Below, in pieces: positions 15,201-17,007 of a stretch of 17,007 nucleotides of DNA; within the stretch, counting starts at the first letter, position 1; every line of letters starts with the position of its first letter. Location: contig JAEWHN010000102.1 of NCBI GenBank assembly GCA_023387775.1, forward strand, positions 1-17,007, read 5' to 3'. The DNA comes from Pseudomonadota bacterium. Its GTDB lineage: Bacteria; Pseudomonadota; Alphaproteobacteria; Rhizobiales; Rhizobiaceae. Under the pieces are notes generated by a model that was given only the letters and a program-made list of their open reading frames with translations, was not told where the DNA came from and searched no databases. The translations under genes and the position numbers were made by a program.

Positions 15201-17007
15201 CCGCATCGGAGAGGCTGAGGCCCAAGTGGCGCGTCTGAACCTGCGAGCGTGTCCAGGCAAGCATGGCCTGGCGTGGAAAGCTCTCGGGATGGTCGAGCCG
15301 CGTCACGGCGGATTCGACTTCCTCGCGGTCGGCGCCAACAACTGTCCAGAAGGTCAGCGACACTTTCTTGTTGGCAGGCACCCTGACCCGGCAGCGCAGC
15401 GAAATGATCGGGTCCAGCACGAAGCCGGAACTGCCGCTGAGCCGGGCGCCTTCGTCGAAGGCCGCCGCATCGGCGATGGTTCGCCCGCGCCCAAGGAAGG
15501 CCCGGCGGTCCGTCTCGGCCTCGGTATCGCGGGTTACGCCGGAGGCGTCGGTTACGAAATGCGCCAGGAAGATATCGGGGTCGCTGTCCGAACGCTTGCG
15601 ACGCGTGGCGAAGACCGCGCTGTTGTTGCCGGCGATTTCCGTTTCCACGAACATCTTGGAGAAGGCAGGGTGAGCGCTGTCCGCGGCTTCCGGCGCCAGC
15701 ACGAGCTCGGCATAGGAAGTCACCTCGATATGGCGATCGGCAATGCCGTCATTGGCGATGGTGATGCGCCGGCCCTCGCCATTGCCTTCCGAAACCACGA
15801 TGCACTCGACCTCGGAGCGCAGCGTTCCGACTGTCTTGATGAAGCTTGCCTTGTCGTCGCAGAACAACGTCTGCGAGTGTTCGGAGGCGGCGCGCTTCGG
15901 CTCCTTGGTGGCCGACCACCAATCGCCGGTTTCGATATCGCGCAGGAACAAATAGCTGCCGAGCCGGTCTTCGACGGGATCGGGCTGCCACCTGTTGATG
16001 GACAGCTCGTTCCAGCGGCTGTAGCCCGAGCCGGTCGCCGTGACCATCACGGAATAGCGGCCGTTCGACATCAGGTTGGTAGAGCGCAACGCCCGCTCCG
16101 GCTCCACGACCAGGCGCGTGTCGGCGCTCTGTTCGAGCGTCTCGACCTTGCCGCGTTCGTCGGCCTCGGTGCGCACCGCCGAAACGGTAACATCGCGCGG
16201 AGCCTTTTCCTGCAGCAGCAGTTCGGCAGCCTCGATGACGGGGTCGCTGTGGAACCGATCACGCAGCCGGCCCTCGAAGATGGCATTGGCCACGGCGGCA
16301 ATCGTCATGCCCTGGTGATGGGCCATGTAATTGTAGACCACCGCGTGGTTCGAGCCATCGGGGACGCGCTGCGGCGTGAAGTCGACCGCATCGTAATATC
16401 CGTAGCGGCCGAGCGCGCCGATGCGCCTCAGGCGCTCGAGATTCTGGACCGCCTCGTGCGGCATGAACTGGGCGGCAAGCACGGTGGCGTAAGGCGCAAT
16501 CACCGTGTTGCGGCCAAGGCCGCGCTTCAGCCCCAGGCCAGGCACGCCGAAATTGGTGTACTGGTAGGTCATCTCGCGGTCGCGCGCATTGTAGGCGCTT
16601 TCGGAGATGCCCCACGGAATGCCCTTCGAGCGCGCGTAGCGGATCTGGCGGGCAATGATCAGGTTGTTGGTCTGGTTGAGAATGCCGCCGAGCGGCTCCT
16701 TCATCACCAGCGGCGGCATCAGATACTCGAACATCGAGCCGGACCAGGAAACCAGCGCGCCGCCGAAGCCGATCTGCGTGACGGGCCGCCCGAGGCGGAA
16801 CCAGTGGTCGGTCGGCAGGTCGCCCTTGGCGATGCCGAACAGGCTGGTGAGCCGCGCTTCGGACGCGAGCAGGTCGTAGCACGCCTCGTCGAGCTGGCCT
16901 TCGTCGACCCTGTAGCCGATCGAAAGCAGCTTGCGGTCCTCGCGCAGCAGGAAACCGAACTCCATCTCGAATGCGAACTTGCGGGCGCGGTCGCGCAGGG
17001 ACACAAG
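12214..17007 (-). CDS. ndvB: Cyclic beta-1,2-glucan synthase NdvB (ChvB/Cgs), C-terminal part
   Basis: The frame is open from the right edge to the TAG at 12214-12216, 1597 residues with no start, so the gene continues outside the window. The full protein is about 2800-2900 residues. Missing here are the GT84 synthase domain and membrane segments. Present in order: a glycoamylase-like domain (~15-260, with IPWGISESAYN and HHQGMTIAAVANAIF), a first GH94 N-terminal beta-sandwich (~285-490), a second one (~800-1010), and a GH94-type phosphorylase barrel (~1080-1500) with GGDWNDGMN near 1275, whose first Asp corresponds to the GH94 general acid. A C-terminal beta domain ends the protein. In Brucella Cgs the C-terminal part phosphorolyses the linear glucan and so sets ring size. 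No frameshift or stop was seen. It lies upstream of ndvA, the exporter of its product. Confidence 0.96.
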   Translation of the reverse strand, partial: LVSLRDRARKFAFEMEFGFLLREDRKLLSIGYRVDEGQLDEACYDLLASEARLTSLFGIAKGDLPTDHWFRLGRPVTQIGFGGALVSWSGSMFEYLMPPLVMKEPLGGILNQTNNLIIARQIRYARSKGIPWGISESAYNARDREMTYQYTNFGVPGLGLKRGLGRNTVIAPYATVLAAQFMPHEAVQNLERLRRIGALGRYGYYDAVDFTPQRVPDGSNHAVVYNYMAHHQGMTIAAVANAIFEGRLRDRFHSDPVIEAAELLLQEKAPRDVTVSAVRTEADERGKVETLEQSADTRLVVEPERALRSTNLMSNGRYSVMVTATGSGYSRWNELSINRWQPDPVEDRLGSYLFLRDIETGDWWSATKEPKRAASEHSQTLFCDDKASFIKTVGTLRSEVECIVVSEGNGEGRRITIANDGIADRHIEVTSYAELVLAPEAADSAHPAFSKMFVETEIAGNNSAVFATRRKRSDSDPDIFLAHFVTDASGVTRDTEAETDRRAFLGRGRTIADAAAFDEGARLSGSSGFVLDPIISLRCRVRVPANKKVSLTFWTVVGADREEVESAVTRLDHPESFPRQAMLAWTRSQVQTRHLGLSLSDAANVQKLARYLIYPDPFLRAPAETVVTGLGPQSALWPMGISGDFPIFALRIGDVADLEIVAQALRFQEYMRARGLLADLVIINEQASSYVQDLQQAIETLAENSRLRGKELGPRQHIFAVRRDLMEDTSYKTLLAVARVILHTRNGTIFDQIERAEATALKTRDLAAADEAAMAGSLATELEPRLPASSAAVADGSGLEGWNGFGGFDRDGRDYVVRLDRRRTTPQPWINVISNASFGFHTSAEGASFTWSRNSRDFQLTPWSNDPVSNRPGEAIYIYDHADGQAFSPFAAVVRDESIVYEARHGQGVSTFTAFRGPLTAEVTQLVDPTDPVKVSRLRIRNSGGASVRLRVYAYAEWVLGNNRAKSAPTIVPTQDRRTGALQANNAFSLEFGDRVAFLAGDGASHSVTADRSEFIGHLGTAERPHVVVRGLELSGRVEAGLDPCAALARDVEVPAGGEVSMLFLLGDAASPEEASELVTRHRQRDFDDRLAENDRNWRGFLETLQVETPDTSFNALVNHWLPYQSLACRIRARSAFYQASGAFGFRDQLQDTLSLLMHDPQLARNQIINAAHRQFEEGDVQHWWLPRTGAGVRTIISDDVVWLAYGTAHYVNVTGDVSILQEDIPFLLGEKLEEGEHDRFFTPEVSKKTAPLFEHCARALELAIRRSGPNGLPLILGGDWNDGMNRVGEEGKGESVWLGWFLLKTLGDFAPIAREQGDARRADRWEKHARRLKQALEKSAWDGEWYRRGSYDDGTPLGSSKSHECRIDSIAQSWSVLSRQGDPERSKIAIDSAMKMLVDNENQIVKLFTPPFVNTEKDPGYIKSYPPGVRENGGQYTHAATWLVIALAEMGRADDAYHCFSLLNPVNHSLDEAAANRYRVEPYVVAADIYSVGDQGGRGGWTWYTGSAGWLYRAAAESILGIRWQGESLVIDPVLPTHWQGYSARLKLGGAVYDIRVERQKGIRKAAVEHDGKRVDGNSIELKPGGESQVLVRVPF

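Overview
The window is high-GC chromosomal DNA from an alphaproteobacterium. It is most likely a Rhizobiales member of the Mesorhizobium/Aminobacter type, because it carries the cyclic beta-1,2-glucan pair ndvB/ndvA, a rhizobial-style Crp/Fnr regulator and a ccmC gene. No tRNA, rRNA, CRISPR array, insertion sequence or phage gene was seen. Coding density is high and no gap between genes exceeds about 250 bp.

Left half (1-9302): aromatic acid catabolism. A Crp/Fnr-family regulator, cut by the left edge, points right and converges on a six-gene leftward operon spanning 7892 to 751. In transcription order it encodes a two-domain flavoprotein like 2-aminobenzoyl-CoA monooxygenase/reductase, an SDR dehydrogenase, a MarR regulator, a crotonase-family enzyme, an acyl-CoA dehydrogenase and a benzoate/2-aminobenzoate-CoA ligase. 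Junctions are ATGA overlaps or gaps of a few bases, so translation is probably coupled. The set fits the aerobic CoA-thioester ('hybrid') route for anthranilate: ligation to CoA, ring hydroxylation and reduction, then beta-oxidation-like steps. The acyl-CoA dehydrogenase gene has an apparent 1-base deletion at about codon 17.

Divergent from the operon is an alpha/beta hydrolase with motifs of the animal-type kynurenine formamidase, followed by a 78-residue stand-alone Lrp/AsnC ligand-binding (RAM) protein. Formamidase action precedes anthranilate in tryptophan breakdown, so the two divergent units may form one tryptophan-to-anthranilate-to-acyl-CoA module. Between them lies a 32-bp dyad built of two tandem 14-bp palindromes, a strong candidate operator for the operon's own MarR protein.

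Right half (9303-17007): envelope and cytochrome genes, all leftward. The C-terminal ~1597 residues of cyclic beta-1,2-glucan synthase NdvB run off the right edge. They are followed by the glucan exporter NdvA (GTG start) and then by a solitary ccmC, with no ccmA, ccmB, ccmD or ccmG in the window. A strong 3' hairpin separates ccmC from the convergent RAM gene.

Family assignments for NdvA, NdvB, CcmC, the ligase, the SDR and the MarR protein are secure from motifs. The exact substrates of the catabolic operon and the formamidase are inferred.
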